Below are positions 52,709 through 62,115 of a stretch of 64,000 nucleotides of DNA, in pieces. A program made the translations under genes and the position numbers. Position 1 is the first letter of the stretch. Each line of letters opens with the position of its first letter. Under the pieces are notes generated by a model. The model saw only the letters and a program-made list of their open reading frames with translations. It had not been told where the DNA came from and searched no databases. The stretch lies in the NCBI GenBank assembly GCA_002245855.1, contig NOUX01000001.1:682001-746000 (forward strand), read 5' to 3'. Origin of the DNA: Sphingobacterium cellulitidis (GTDB lineage Bacteria; Bacteroidota; Bacteroidia; Sphingobacteriales; Sphingobacteriaceae).

Positions 52709-53992
52709 TTAATAGTGACACTTACCACACTCTAATCCACCGATCATTGCAGCTGTCATCTTCTCACCTTTCTTCAACTTATCGTGAGCCTCGATCAATT
52801 GATCGTAATATGCATTGTCTGTATTTACAGAAGTCTCTCTGTGACAGTCAATACACCATTTCATCGTAAGTGGAGAATATTGATAAACTTCTTCCATATC
52901 TTGGATAGGTCCGTGACAAGTTTGACACTCTACTCCCGCAACAACTACGTGTTGTGAGTGGTTGAAGTATGCAAAGTCTGGTAAATTATGAATCCTAACC
53001 CATTCAATAGGTCTTGTATTTGTTCCATAAGTTCTAGCTTCTGGATCCCAATCTACAGCACGGTATAATTTTGCAATCTCTGGTGAAATCTCTCCATCGT
53101 AATGATCTGATCCTGTAATCGTGTTATGACAGTTCATACATACATTCGCAGATGGAATAGAAGCATTTTTAGATTTGAAGGCACCACCGTGACAATACTG
53201 ACACTCAATTTGGTTAACCCCAGCGTGAATCTGATGCGAGAATTTAATAGGTTGAACCGGTTTATAGCCCTCATGAACACCTACGTTCCACATAGTTTTC
53301 CAGCCAGCAACTCCTAATAAACCTACAAACATTAATACCACAAAGAATACTAGCTTTTTGTTCTTTAAAAATGCCTTAGCAAATTTCACAGAACCGCTCT
53401 CCTCTTCTTCGTCGTTCTTAGCTTGAGCTTCATCAATCGCAGCTTTGTTATTCTCTATAACACGCTCTAATGTTTTTGTTACTCTGTTCAACGCAAAGAT
53501 CACAGCTACAGCTACGACAACTAAAGCAATCAATCCAATGATCATCAAGTTGTTCGCATCTGAACTGCCAGAACCTGCGCCTCCAGCTGGTGCGGCAGCT
53601 TTCTTCTCAGCTTGCTTAACCTCTTCTGCTTGCAAATACGCAATGATATCCTTAATATCACCTTCTGAAAGGTTTGCATAAGGAGCCATCGTTGTAGCAA
53701 ATTGAGATTTCAACTCAACTGCTTGTGGATCGCCTGAATCAATCATCCCTTGCGGGTTGTGGATCCATTTAACAATCCATCCTTCTTCACGGCGCTCTGA
53801 CAAGCCAGCTAAATCTGGACCAGTCAATTTCTTACCAACTGCGTGACATGAATTACACGCATTCGACTTGAATAGCGCTGCACCATTCGCAGCATCCTGC
53901 GCCTGCGTGGTAGTAGTAACGGCAAATAACAATACCAAACTGATTGATATTGACTTCGCAAGTCTTCCCAAAACGGATGAGATATTTCTCAT
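52709..53992 (-). CDS. actA: Alternative complex III subunit ActA, multi-heme cytochrome c
   Basis: The 427-aa protein has a signal peptide (to TTQAQ), a mono-heme domain (CNSCH, Cys46-His50), one membrane span near 153-172 and then five more CxxCH motifs (CQYCH, CMNCH, CQTCH, CIDCH, CGKCH) in a multiheme domain. Canonical ActA has five hemes; the extra N-terminal cytochrome domain is a fusion seen in Bacteroidota. It relays electrons to ActE or the oxidase. I use ATG 53992; GTG 54001 is possible. It is the first gene of the respiratory block and has a TAnnTTTG promoter upstream. Confidence 0.95.
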   Translation of the reverse strand: MRNISSVLGRLAKSISISLVLLFAVTTTTQAQDAANGAALFKSNACNSCHAVGKKLTGPDLAGLSERREEGWIVKWIHNPQGMIDSGDPQAVELKSQFATTMAPYANLSEGDIKDIIAYLQAEEVKQAEKKAAAPAGGAGSGSSDANNLMIIGLIALVVVAVAVIFALNRVTKTLERVIENNKAAIDEAQAKNDEEEESGSVKFAKAFLKNKKLVFFVVLMFVGLLGVAGWKTMWNVGVHEGYKPVQPIKFSHQIHAGVNQIECQYCHGGAFKSKNASIPSANVCMNCHNTITGSDHYDGEISPEIAKLYRAVDWDPEARTYGTNTRPIEWVRIHNLPDFAYFNHSQHVVVAGVECQTCHGPIQDMEEVYQYSPLTMKWCIDCHRETSVNTDNAYYDQLIEAHDKLKKGEKMTAAMIGGLECGKCHY

Positions 53993-54076
53993 ATTTAGCA
54001 CTTTATACTATTTTATGTGTAATAATTAATTGTTGACTCTCCAGTACATGTACTCAATACCGTACAAAACAATGCA

Positions 54077-54084
54077 CAAAAGTA
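54077..54084 (-). promoter_or_regulatory. -7 promoter box of the ACIII-oxidase operon
   Basis: The minus strand reads TACTTTTG (TAnnTTTG), about 85 nt before actA. A TTG 22 nt further upstream (54107-54109) may be the -33 element. Confidence 0.5.
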
Positions 54085-54233
54085 TAACTTATTAAGCAAT
54101 CCCTGACAATTTGATGACGTAATTTGTCAATTTATAATCATTCTAAATAGAACCGCTTTTAGCGCTCTAGGACAACACAAATTAACATTCAATTGATATT
54201 TCTTATTATCTATTTTCGTAAATTAGTCCCTCT

Positions 54234-54698
54234 ATGAAAGCAATATATTGCATATTAATTTTAATTATTTTATCTGGTTGTGCCCATTCACAATCAAATC
54301 AAGCGCATGAAATCATGGACCAAAACAAAAAATACAACGAATTAACCCCTGAAGAACAGTATGTAATCCTCCAAAAAGGAACCGAAAGACCTTTTACCGG
54401 GGAACTGTTAAACAACAAAGAAAAGGGAACTTATGTTTGTAAAAGATGTGACGCACCCCTCTATAATTCGGAAGATAAATTTGAATCTCACTGTGGATGG
54501 CCTAGCTTCGATGATGAAATCCCTGGTGCGGTGAAAAGAGTAATCGACGCCGATGGCCGCCGAACGGAAATTATTTGTAACGCCTGTGGTGCCCACTTAG
54601 GCCATGTTTTTGAAGGCGAAAATTTCACCTCCAAAAACACTAGGCACTGCGTGAATTCTATTTCAATGAAGTTTGTTCCAGCGTCTCCTCAGAAATAA
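54234..54698 (+). CDS. msrB: Peptide methionine-(R)-S-oxide reductase, lipoprotein
   Basis: MsrB repairs R-sulfoxides of methionine. This 154-aa form starts with a lipoprotein signal (lipobox LSGC, Cys16), so it acts in the periplasm or on a membrane surface. Zinc cysteines are Cys69, Cys72 (CKRC) and Cys115, Cys118 (CNAC); the catalytic Cys139 is in [15 protein letters not shown] holds another conserved Cys87. It converges with the lacI gene: the last 41 nt overlap it, and its terminator lies inside it. Confidence 0.94.
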   Translation: MKAIYCILILIILSGCAHSQSNQAHEIMDQNKKYNELTPEEQYVILQKGTERPFTGELLNNKEKGTYVCKRCDAPLYNSEDKFESHCGWPSFDDEIPGAVKRVIDADGRRTEIICNACGAHLGHVFEGENFTSKNTRHCVNSISMKFVPASPQK

Positions 54699-55692
54699 CC
54701 GAAGACCCGCGAACTAATAACTCACTAGGAATTACAATCTTTTGTAATTCCTTATTTTTTCCCTTAATCTCGTTCAATAGCGTATGAATCAACTCATTCG
54801 CTATCGCAGAGGTATCTTGTGTAACGACACTAATCCCCGGCTCATATAACTTAAACAACGTATGGTCATCAAATGCTACCATATTCGGCAATTTCATGTT
54901 ATACTTCTTCACCGCTTTCAGTCCGTCAATCCCTAAATAATTCGTCGCAAATAAAACCGCATCCAAATTATTCGCACTAATAAAATCGTGAATTTGATCA
55001 ACCGCCGAATCCTCATTCTCATCAATCTTCACTTTTTTAATATAAGCTTGTTGCTGATACTCATCAATCGCCTTCATATATCCATCCAAACGATCTCGCA
55101 TCTGCGTCTGATTCGAATATAAGGATACAAAACCAACCCGCTTATTCATCGGATTCTCCAATAAATGCTTCGTCGCATCAAAGGAGCCATTAAAGTTGTC
55201 TAACACAACATAATGCGTCTCTAATTGTGGAATATATCGGTCGAATAAAACCAAAGGAACATTGTTCTTGATCAAATTCGCCAATGTATCGTCTAACCCT
55301 TCTGGCGGAGTGATAATATACCCATCTACCTGACGATCATAAAATAATTGAATCAATTCTCTCGCCTTCGTTTCATCATTATCCATACTGCAATAAATAA
55401 TATGATAACCATTATCATAGGCAATACGCTCAATATACTTGGCTACATTCGAGAAAAAAGGATTGGAAATATCTTCAACAATCAAACCCAATATCTTGGA
55501 TTGACCGGTGCGTAAACTCTGGGCTAATTGGTTGGGCTTGTAACCCACTTTTTTTACATAATCTAGTACACGCTTTGTCAAACCCTCACTGATCCGCTTC
55601 TCCTTCGCTTTCCCATTTAATATAAAGGAAACCGTCGTTACGGATACACCAAGGTTTTTGGCAATGTCACTAATTAATATTCTTTTTCTCAT
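54658..55692 (-). CDS. LacI family transcriptional regulator
   Basis: A 344-aa LacI repressor: the helix-turn-helix [19 protein letters not shown] (5-23) and the hinge ([16 protein letters not shown]) are followed by a periplasmic-binding-like domain ([48 protein letters not shown]). It is divergent from GH92 and almost surely controls it. Its own promoter has TTTG-N20-TATATTTG, and a palindrome and repeats of GCTAAA lie in the shared region, so it may also control itself. The 3' end overlaps msrB. Confidence 0.94.
   Translation of the reverse strand: MRKRILISDIAKNLGVSVTTVSFILNGKAKEKRISEGLTKRVLDYVKKVGYKPNQLAQSLRTGQSKILGLIVEDISNPFFSNVAKYIERIAYDNGYHIIYCSMDNDETKARELIQLFYDRQVDGYIITPPEGLDDTLANLIKNNVPLVLFDRYIPQLETHYVVLDNFNGSFDATKHLLENPMNKRVGFVSLYSNQTQMRDRLDGYMKAIDEYQQQAYIKKVKIDENEDSAVDQIHDFISANNLDAVLFATNYLGIDGLKAVKKYNMKLPNMVAFDDHTLFKLYEPGISVVTQDTSAIANELIHTLLNEIKGKNKELQKIVIPSELLVRGSSVISEETLEQTSLK
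54727..54760 (+). terminator. Terminator of msrB, inside the lacI CDS
   Basis: AGGAATTACAA, loop TCTT, then TTGTAATTCCT, followed by TATTTTTT. It lies about 28 nt past the msrB stop and within the coding end of the minus-strand lacI gene. Confidence 0.85.
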
Positions 55693-55725
55693 GTTAGGTT
55701 AATAAAAATGCAATTCAAAATCTAT

Positions 55726-55757
55726 CAAATATATAAACTCGGCTAAATTTTAGCAAA
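55726..55757 (-). promoter_or_regulatory. Promoter of the lacI-type gene
   Basis: On the minus strand TTTG (55754-55757) and TATATTTG (55726-55733) are 20 nt apart, an excellent match to the Bacteroidota promoter model. Confidence 0.65.
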
Positions 55758-55792
55758 TTTATGCTAAAGATAATGCTAAAAATTTGGCTAAA
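55742..55792. promoter_or_regulatory. Operator region: GCTAAA repeats between lacI and GH92
   Basis: A palindrome GCTAAA-T-TTTAGC (55742-55754) lies between the two lacI promoter boxes. Further copies of GCTAAA start at 55763, 55775 and 55787, so the four starts are 21, 12 and 12 nt apart. The array suits a LacI-type dimer binding at several sites. It would block lacI directly and probably GH92. Confidence 0.55.
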
Positions 55793-55815
55793 AGGGTTTA
55801 TTAGGTTTAAAAACG

Positions 55816-55823
55816 TACATTTG
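55816..55823 (+). promoter_or_regulatory. -7 promoter box of the GH92 gene
   Basis: TACATTTG matches TAnnTTTG, 28 nt before the ATG. An inverted-repeat-like pair CGTACA / CGTACA stands around it (55814-55833). Confidence 0.5.
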
Positions 55824-55851
55824 TTTTCGTACACTATTTATAACGGCTTTT

Positions 55852-58116
55852 ATGAACTTACATTATAAATCTTACACAAAAATTTTTATCTCCGCTGCAT
55901 TGATCACCCTAACTATCGGAAAATCAAACGCTCAGCAGCTGACAAAATTTGTAGACCCTTTCATCGGTACAGGTGGACATGGTCATACTTATCCCGGTGC
56001 AACAGTCCCATTTGCATTGGTCCAGTTATCTCCAGATAATGGAAAAAACGGCTGGGATTGGGTGAGTGGATATCATATTTCCGCAGATTCAATCGCTGGA
56101 TTTAGTCATATGCACCTCAGTGGAACGGGAATTGGAGATTGGCTTGATATAGCAATCATGCCACTAATTAATCCTATCCCTCAAAAAGACCTGGATACCA
56201 GAGTAAAATTCTCACATGACAATGAAAATGCAAGCCCTGGTTTTTACGCAGTAAAATTAGATAATGGGATTCAAGCGAATCTTACCTCAACTGAACGTGT
56301 TGGTTATCATCAATACTTATTCCCAAACGCTGCAAATCCTACCATACGTTTGGATCTCGGTCATGCTTTCAACTGGGACAGACCTATGGATACCGAAATC
56401 CAAATCTTAAATGATAGTACAGCAATCGGGAAAAGATATTCTTATGGCTGGGCTAATCAGCAACATATATATTTTGCGCTCCGTTTTAATAAAGACTTCA
56501 AATCGTATTTGTTAAATGGACAAAAATCCAACTCCAAAAAAATTGGACAAACCAATGACTCCAGACAAGGCCCAATAAATGCAGTAAATGCCCAATTTAC
56601 ATTCCCTGGAAGCACTGAGGTGGAATTAAAAGTCGCCTTATCGACAACATCTACTGAGAAAGCGTTATTGGCTTTGCAGGAAATCCCTAATTGGAATTTT
56701 AATCAGGTCAAACAAAACGCAGAAAACCAATGGGAAAAGGAACTTGCTAAAATAAAAGTCGAATCTAAGGATGAAACCTTAAAAAAGATTTTCTATTCCG
56801 CACTTTACCACACGGCTGTCTCGCCGACCTTGTATTCTGATCAAGATTCGGAATATAAAAACTATAAAGGTGAGACCCATAAAATGCCTAATAACGGCCA
56901 AAAATACACCCTGTTCTCATTATGGGATACTTTCCGCGCCTTAAAACCTCTATTCACCATTACGCAACCTGAGCGATATACTGACATGATGAATAGCATG
57001 TTAGCATTCTATGATGAAAATGGATTATTGCCAGTTTGGGATTTAAGCACTTTCGAAACCAATACCATGACGGGCTACCATGCCGTACCTGTCCTTGCAG
57101 ATGCTGTCCTGAAAGATATCCCTGGAATTGATCAGGAAAAAGCTTTTCAAGCCATGCTGGCAAGTGCTAACCAAAAAATCAGAGAAGTACCTGATTATAT
57201 ACAATATGGCTATGTTCCTCAAGATGTCAATGGAGGATCAGTAACTTCTACCTTGGAATATGCATTCGACGATTATTGCATTTCTTTAGTCGCTAAAAAA
57301 TTAGGCAAGAATAAAGAATATCAAGAATATACCAAACGTGCTAAAAATTACATCCAGCTCTTTGACCCGAATTCTGGATTCATGCGCGCTAAATTAAAAG
57401 ATGGTAAGTTTGTAGAACCTTTCGACCCTTTTTACTCTGAACATGAATTCTCTAAAAGCCAATACATAGAAGGTAATGCTTGGCAACATTCATTCTTTGT
57501 CCCGCACGATGTCCGTGGACTTGCTAAACTATTCCCGAAAAAAGATGGCTTAGACAAAATGTTGGATACATTATTTAAAGCCCCATCTTATATGACTGGT
57601 GAAAACCAATCTCCTGATGCAAGCGGTTTTATCGGGCAATATGCCCATGGAAATGAACCTAGCCACCATATCGCTTACATGTATTCCTATTTAGGTAAGC
57701 CTTGGAAAACGCAAGAAAAGGTAAGAGAAATAATCGACTCCATGTATCATGACAAACCTGATGGATACGCAGGAAATGAAGATGCCGGACAAATGAGTGC
57801 TTGGGCAGTATGGTCGATGATGGGATTATACCCTGCTTCCCCGGTTAATGGTGAATACGTCTTTGGAAGCCCAGTGCTGGATAAAGCTGAAATAACCATG
57901 CCCAATGGAAAAGTTTTTACCATAATCGCCAATAACAACAACAAACAGAATATTTATATTCAATCCATCAACTTAAATGGGAAACCTTATAAAAAATCTT
58001 ATATCAACCATCAAGATATGCTGAAAGGGGGAACATTGGAATTCAAAATGGGAGATAAACCCAACTTTAAATTAGGAACTAAAAAGAAATCCTTGCCGAC
58101 TTCAATGGAAAACTAA
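55852..58116 (+). CDS. GH92 family alpha-mannosidase, secreted
   Basis: The 754-aa protein has a signal peptide (to KSNAQ) and the GH92 signature order: DPFIGTGGHGHTYPGATVPF, GFSHMHLSGTG, LWDTFRALKPL, VWDLSTFETNTMTGYHAVP, GNAWQHSFFVPHDV, GNEPSHHIAYMYSY and NEDAGQMSAWAVWSMMGLYP. Catalysis in GH92 needs Ca2+ and acts on alpha-mannosides such as N-glycans. Without SusC/SusD it probably works on mannose-rich oligosaccharides made by others. Regulated by the divergent LacI protein. Confidence 0.95.
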   Translation: MNLHYKSYTKIFISAALITLTIGKSNAQQLTKFVDPFIGTGGHGHTYPGATVPFALVQLSPDNGKNGWDWVSGYHISADSIAGFSHMHLSGTGIGDWLDIAIMPLINPIPQKDLDTRVKFSHDNENASPGFYAVKLDNGIQANLTSTERVGYHQYLFPNAANPTIRLDLGHAFNWDRPMDTEIQILNDSTAIGKRYSYGWANQQHIYFALRFNKDFKSYLLNGQKSNSKKIGQTNDSRQGPINAVNAQFTFPGSTEVELKVALSTTSTEKALLALQEIPNWNFNQVKQNAENQWEKELAKIKVESKDETLKKIFYSALYHTAVSPTLYSDQDSEYKNYKGETHKMPNNGQKYTLFSLWDTFRALKPLFTITQPERYTDMMNSMLAFYDENGLLPVWDLSTFETNTMTGYHAVPVLADAVLKDIPGIDQEKAFQAMLASANQKIREVPDYIQYGYVPQDVNGGSVTSTLEYAFDDYCISLVAKKLGKNKEYQEYTKRAKNYIQLFDPNSGFMRAKLKDGKFVEPFDPFYSEHEFSKSQYIEGNAWQHSFFVPHDVRGLAKLFPKKDGLDKMLDTLFKAPSYMTGENQSPDASGFIGQYAHGNEPSHHIAYMYSYLGKPWKTQEKVREIIDSMYHDKPDGYAGNEDAGQMSAWAVWSMMGLYPASPVNGEYVFGSPVLDKAEITMPNGKVFTIIANNNNKQNIYIQSINLNGKPYKKSYINHQDMLKGGTLEFKMGDKPNFKLGTKKKSLPTSMEN

Positions 58117-58197
58117 ACAAAACCGATAATCTAACGTTTTGTCATATATTGGCCTTAGGTACACTTATTGTTAATCATGGGAAAGGAGAAGAAAAAC

Positions 58198-58524
58198 ATG
58201 GATGAATTAAACAACAACATCAACATTAAAGACATACAAGACGATAGCAATAATCAAGATTTCTACAAAAACTTTAAAGATAAGTTGATTGAAGTGGAAC
58301 AATTCCCTTCCATCTATACTTTTAAATTTATTGTGAAATCAGATTCAGATCAAGCTGATAAAGTAAAAGCTTTATTTACGCATGCATCAGCAAAATTTTC
58401 TGAGAAAAAATCCTCCGGTGGGAAATATACCTCCATATCTATTGAAAACTATGTCAATAGCGCAGATGAAGTAATTGAATATTACAAAAAAGTAGGAGAA
58501 ATTCCAGGCGTAATGATGTTATAA
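58198..58524 (+). CDS. DUF493 domain protein
   Basis: This 108-aa protein contains the DUF493 (YbeD-like) fold: EQFPSIYTFKFIVKSD, SEKKSSGGKYTSISIE, NSADEVIEYYKKVGEIPGVMML. YbeD-like proteins are ACT-like small regulators of unknown role. I start at ATG 58198 because AAAGGAGAAG lies 8-10 nt upstream, a good Shine-Dalgarno; ATG 58177 would add 7 residues. It ends at a bidirectional terminator. Confidence 0.8.
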   Translation: MDELNNNINIKDIQDDSNNQDFYKNFKDKLIEVEQFPSIYTFKFIVKSDSDQADKVKALFTHASAKFSEKKSSGGKYTSISIENYVNSADEVIEYYKKVGEIPGVMML

Positions 58525-58540
58525 TAAGAAACTTAATAAT

Positions 58541-58572
58541 AAAAAAAGGTGTCATTTTGACACCTTTTTTTT
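58541..58572. terminator. Bidirectional terminator between DUF493 and the collagen-like lipoprotein
   Basis: AAAGGTGTCA and TGACACCTTT with A/T-runs on both flanks. It serves both convergent genes. Confidence 0.9.
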
Positions 58573-58579
58573 GTTAAAC

Positions 58580-59452
58580 TTATTCCACGACCTCTTGTAA
58601 GGCCTTTTCGACCGCAACGGGATCTTTCAAATTAACTTTTTTATTCTTCATGGCCATATAATAATTCCCTGGTATAATCACATATCGATAAAGGATATTA
58701 ACGTTAATAGATACTACAGGACCTCCATCATAAACCATTCTCATAATGACCAGCTCTCTCAATTTTGCGTGAAATGTAATAGTCGACATTCTAAAAAAAG
58801 CACTGGATGTAAATGGTAATGGGTATAGACCTTGTCCATAATCCAAATAAACAAGTATGGCTGAATTTTTTATTACATCTGCTGTTAATTGAGGTTCATA
58901 AATATGAGCTGCTCGAACTCTCGTATTGTCAAAAGAAGTATCTACCATTCTTACAGCAGTTCTCCATCCTGAATACATCACCTTAGCTTGAGCTTTTAAA
59001 TTAGTTCCTATTCCCCAACCTGTTGCTGTCTTTGGCCCATATAGAACCATTTGGCTGGTATTAAAATAAAAATCACCAACCACTCCTAAGGTCGTGGCAG
59101 GAATGGTCGTTCCCGATAGAAACTGTGAACCGTTTTTCCCATTCGTACCATTTTTTCCATCTGCACCTTTCAACTTGGTCGGACTTCCCCAACCTGTTGC
59201 TACTTTAGGCCCATATAAATCACCGGTGCTCTTCCTAAAATAAAAATCTCCATTCTTACCCAAAGTATTCGCAGGGACAACGGTTCCACTATAAATCATA
59301 GAACCATCGTCTCCCTTCGTACCAGTGATTCCCCGATCTCCTTTATCCCCCTTCTCTCCTGTTGGACCCATCTCCCCTTGATCTCCCTTCTTACATGAAC
59401 CTGATCCAAATATGATCAACGCCATTAAAATCATTAAAAATTTAGTTTTCAT
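58580..59452 (-). CDS. Lipoprotein with collagen-like repeats
   Basis: The 290-aa lipoprotein (lipobox GSGSC, Cys20) has two collagen-like Gly-X-Y blocks: ten triplets after the lipobox (GDQGEMGPTGEKGDKGDRG and on), and a shorter one (KGADGKNGTNGKNG). Each is followed by a repeat unit with PANTLGKNGDFYFRKS or PATTLGVVGDFYFNTS and LYGPK.ATGWG. A C-terminal globular part (about 150-290) shows no family I know. It is probably surface-exposed and trimeric. GH95 lies upstream on the same strand. Confidence 0.75.
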   Translation of the reverse strand: MKTKFLMILMALIIFGSGSCKKGDQGEMGPTGEKGDKGDRGITGTKGDDGSMIYSGTVVPANTLGKNGDFYFRKSTGDLYGPKVATGWGSPTKLKGADGKNGTNGKNGSQFLSGTTIPATTLGVVGDFYFNTSQMVLYGPKTATGWGIGTNLKAQAKVMYSGWRTAVRMVDTSFDNTRVRAAHIYEPQLTADVIKNSAILVYLDYGQGLYPLPFTSSAFFRMSTITFHAKLRELVIMRMVYDGGPVVSINVNILYRYVIIPGNYYMAMKNKKVNLKDPVAVEKALQEVVE

Positions 59453-59605
59453 AATAATATCATTTAATTTTTCCTTTTGATTCGGCCAAACTAAACTACT
59501 ATGATTTGCAAACTAAATTCTTTAACAATGAGTAAACCCCTTCAGTTATCGAGTAAACTATTCTTTCCAATGAGTAACCAAAATACTATCTGTTCAAACA
59601 GAAAT

Positions 59606-61951
59606 CTATTTCTCCCCAAAGGTCAATTCATTTTTTCCTTTTTTTAATTGATAATCCTTTACTATCTGCCCAAAACGAATTTTCACCGGTTCATTCTTTC
59701 CTGAAATAATCCGAAGGCTCGTTATTTCACCTTCATCCCATACAAAACTTAACTTCTTATTCCCTCTGCATACAAGCCCCTCAACCTTCCCACTTTTCCA
59801 TTCTGAAGGTATAGCTGGTAATAATTGGATTTCATCATCCTTCGATTGAACCAACATCTCGGCTAATCCAGCAGCTCCGCCAAAATTACCATCTATCTGA
59901 AATGGTGGATGCGTACTGAACAAGTTTGGTAAACAGGTTTTCCCAATTAATTCTTTCAAATGCTTATTCGCATTCTCTCCATCAAATAATCGTGCATAGA
60001 AATTCACAATCCAAGCTTTACTCCAACCTGTATGACCACCGCCTGAAGAAAGCCTGTTTTCAATGGTTTTCTTCGCGGCAGCAAATAATTCTGGTTGTTT
60101 GGAACTGATGGAATGTCCCGGATATAACCCCAATAAATGGGACATATGCCGATGACCCGGTTCAACTTCTTCATAATCATGGATCCATTCTTGAATTGCT
60201 CCGCTCTTTCCAACGCGGATCGGAGGCAACTGCTTACGAACTCTCGCAATCTCCGCCAACAATTCTTTATCCTGTTTAAGGATATTCGCTGCCTTCTCAA
60301 AATTATCAAACAGCTCTAATATGATTTCAATATCTATGGTACTTGAATACGATAATTGTGACCGAACTTCTTTCCCGTCCACAATGGTCTTAAACTCGTT
60401 CTCTGGTGAATGCGAAGGATTAGTTACCAAATAGCCTTCTGGCGATTTAACCAAAAAGTCTAAAACCCATAGCAATGAGCCTTTCAATATCGGATAAGCC
60501 ACAGTTTTTAAATAGAATTCATTCTCCTTGAATTCATAATGCCTAAAAATTGGAAAAGTCATCCAAGGTCCTGCCATTGGCGAAACGCCCCAAACACCAT
60601 CTGCCACACCCGTTCTCCCAAATGGATCCGTTAAATGATGGATCGTCCAACCTCGTGCAGCATACATTTCTTTAGCAGTTACTCCCCCTGGTTTCAGGAT
60701 TTCCTTCATAAAATTTGCTAAAACAAGACTAGTCTCCCCTAAATCACCCGTTTCAGCAGGCCAATAATTCATCTGTAGATTGATATTGGTGTGAAAGTCT
60801 GAATTCCATGGCGCTTCGTATTCCTGATTCCAAATACCTTGGAGATTGGCAGGTAATTTTGCCGGAGGTCGACTCGATGACATCAACAAATACCTCCCGT
60901 ATTGATAAAATAAGGTTTGAATCCCAAAATCTTGGTTGCCTGCAGAAAATGCCCTTAATCGCTTATCCGTAGGTAAACTTGAAAAATCCTCCCCATTCAA
61001 CGAAATCTTAACGCGCTCAAACTTTTCCTTATGTTCCGAAACATGACGATTAAAGTAATTCCAAACATGTTTCCCTTTCAAAAATTCAAAATGAAAATCT
61101 AATTCCTTCCTTAGATCTTTGCTGGGGTCAACATCCAACTTCGCTAGATTATAATCCGTCAGCCCATTAAAAGCTAACTCTAACTTTTTTACATTCTTGA
61201 ACCGGATACCAGCACGACCATTTTCCTTGAAAACCTCATAGGCTCCATCTATGCTCATCACATCTATTCCAGCTATAAAACGCATATGAGATCCCGCAGG
61301 ACCAGAATCCTTTTTAACAGAATCTTGAATCTGACCTGAATAATAGGCCCCAGACTTAAATGTTTTATATTCAATAACATCTCGACTCCTATCCAGACTT
61401 ACTGTAAACGAAATCGGCTCTGTGGACTCCCAATTCAGAAAAAATGTATTGTTGACCGCTGATATATAGGATGTTTGGACAATCTTATTCGATTGCACAT
61501 TAAAAGTTGTCCGATGCACTCCTTCGTTTAAATTCAATTCCCGAGTATAACCATCGACTTTTTCCCCAGCCCAATCATAATCAACTCGTAGATTACCCAA
61601 AGGCTGATACGAGCGAATTCGAGCTGGTGTCCCAACCATATATTGACTGGCCAATTCCTTGGCCTCATCAAATCGGCTATTGAAAATAGCATCCTGAATC
61701 TCTTTCAGATGCGCAGCAGATTGTGGATTATTGTTATTGATCTTACTCCCCGCCCAAAGACTCTCTTCGTTGAGCTGCATTAATTCATGATCATAGCGAC
61801 CATAAATCATTGCTCCAAGACGACCATTTCCCAATGGCAACGCCTCAGTCCACTTACTCGCAGGCTGTTCATACCACAGTTTCAGATCAGTATCCTGACC
61901 TAGGAGTAATGTTGGAAATAATATAAGGATTAGGTTTAGTAGGTTTTTCAT
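59606..61951 (-). CDS. GH95 family glycoside hydrolase (alpha-L-fucosidase type)
   Basis: A 781-aa secreted enzyme: signal peptide ending LLLGQ, the N-terminal beta domain (LWYEQPASKWTEALPLGNGRLGAMIYG), and the (alpha/alpha)6 barrel with FHTNINLQMNYWPAE, GRTGVADGVWGVSPM and FQIDGNFGGAAGLAEML. The conserved catalytic Asp/Asn set of GH95 lies in these motifs. It removes terminal alpha-1,2-fucose (or galactose) from glycans. It is a monocistronic gene near GH92, hinting at host or plant glycoprotein use. Confidence 0.92.
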   Translation of the reverse strand: MKNLLNLILILFPTLLLGQDTDLKLWYEQPASKWTEALPLGNGRLGAMIYGRYDHELMQLNEESLWAGSKINNNNPQSAAHLKEIQDAIFNSRFDEAKELASQYMVGTPARIRSYQPLGNLRVDYDWAGEKVDGYTRELNLNEGVHRTTFNVQSNKIVQTSYISAVNNTFFLNWESTEPISFTVSLDRSRDVIEYKTFKSGAYYSGQIQDSVKKDSGPAGSHMRFIAGIDVMSIDGAYEVFKENGRAGIRFKNVKKLELAFNGLTDYNLAKLDVDPSKDLRKELDFHFEFLKGKHVWNYFNRHVSEHKEKFERVKISLNGEDFSSLPTDKRLRAFSAGNQDFGIQTLFYQYGRYLLMSSSRPPAKLPANLQGIWNQEYEAPWNSDFHTNINLQMNYWPAETGDLGETSLVLANFMKEILKPGGVTAKEMYAARGWTIHHLTDPFGRTGVADGVWGVSPMAGPWMTFPIFRHYEFKENEFYLKTVAYPILKGSLLWVLDFLVKSPEGYLVTNPSHSPENEFKTIVDGKEVRSQLSYSSTIDIEIILELFDNFEKAANILKQDKELLAEIARVRKQLPPIRVGKSGAIQEWIHDYEEVEPGHRHMSHLLGLYPGHSISSKQPELFAAAKKTIENRLSSGGGHTGWSKAWIVNFYARLFDGENANKHLKELIGKTCLPNLFSTHPPFQIDGNFGGAAGLAEMLVQSKDDEIQLLPAIPSEWKSGKVEGLVCRGNKKLSFVWDEGEITSLRIISGKNEPVKIRFGQIVKDYQLKKGKNELTFGEK

Positions 61952-62081
61952 TCCATTAATTTACAAAAATTAAGGAAACTCTTAATACATATTAATTTAC
62001 ACAATAAATTTACACCCTACCCAAACCCTATTCACCCATGTAAGAGTCTAAATACTCTATACTAAATACTAACTACTAAAT

Positions 62082-62113
62082 AAAAAAAGAGCAACTTTCA
62101 TTGCTCTTTTTTT
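62082..62113 (-). terminator. Terminator of pnp
   Basis: AGAGCAA and TTGCTCT pair around CTTTCA (written on the plus strand), flanked by A and T runs, 3 nt beyond the pnp stop on the minus strand. Confidence 0.9.
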
Positions 62114-62115
62114 AT

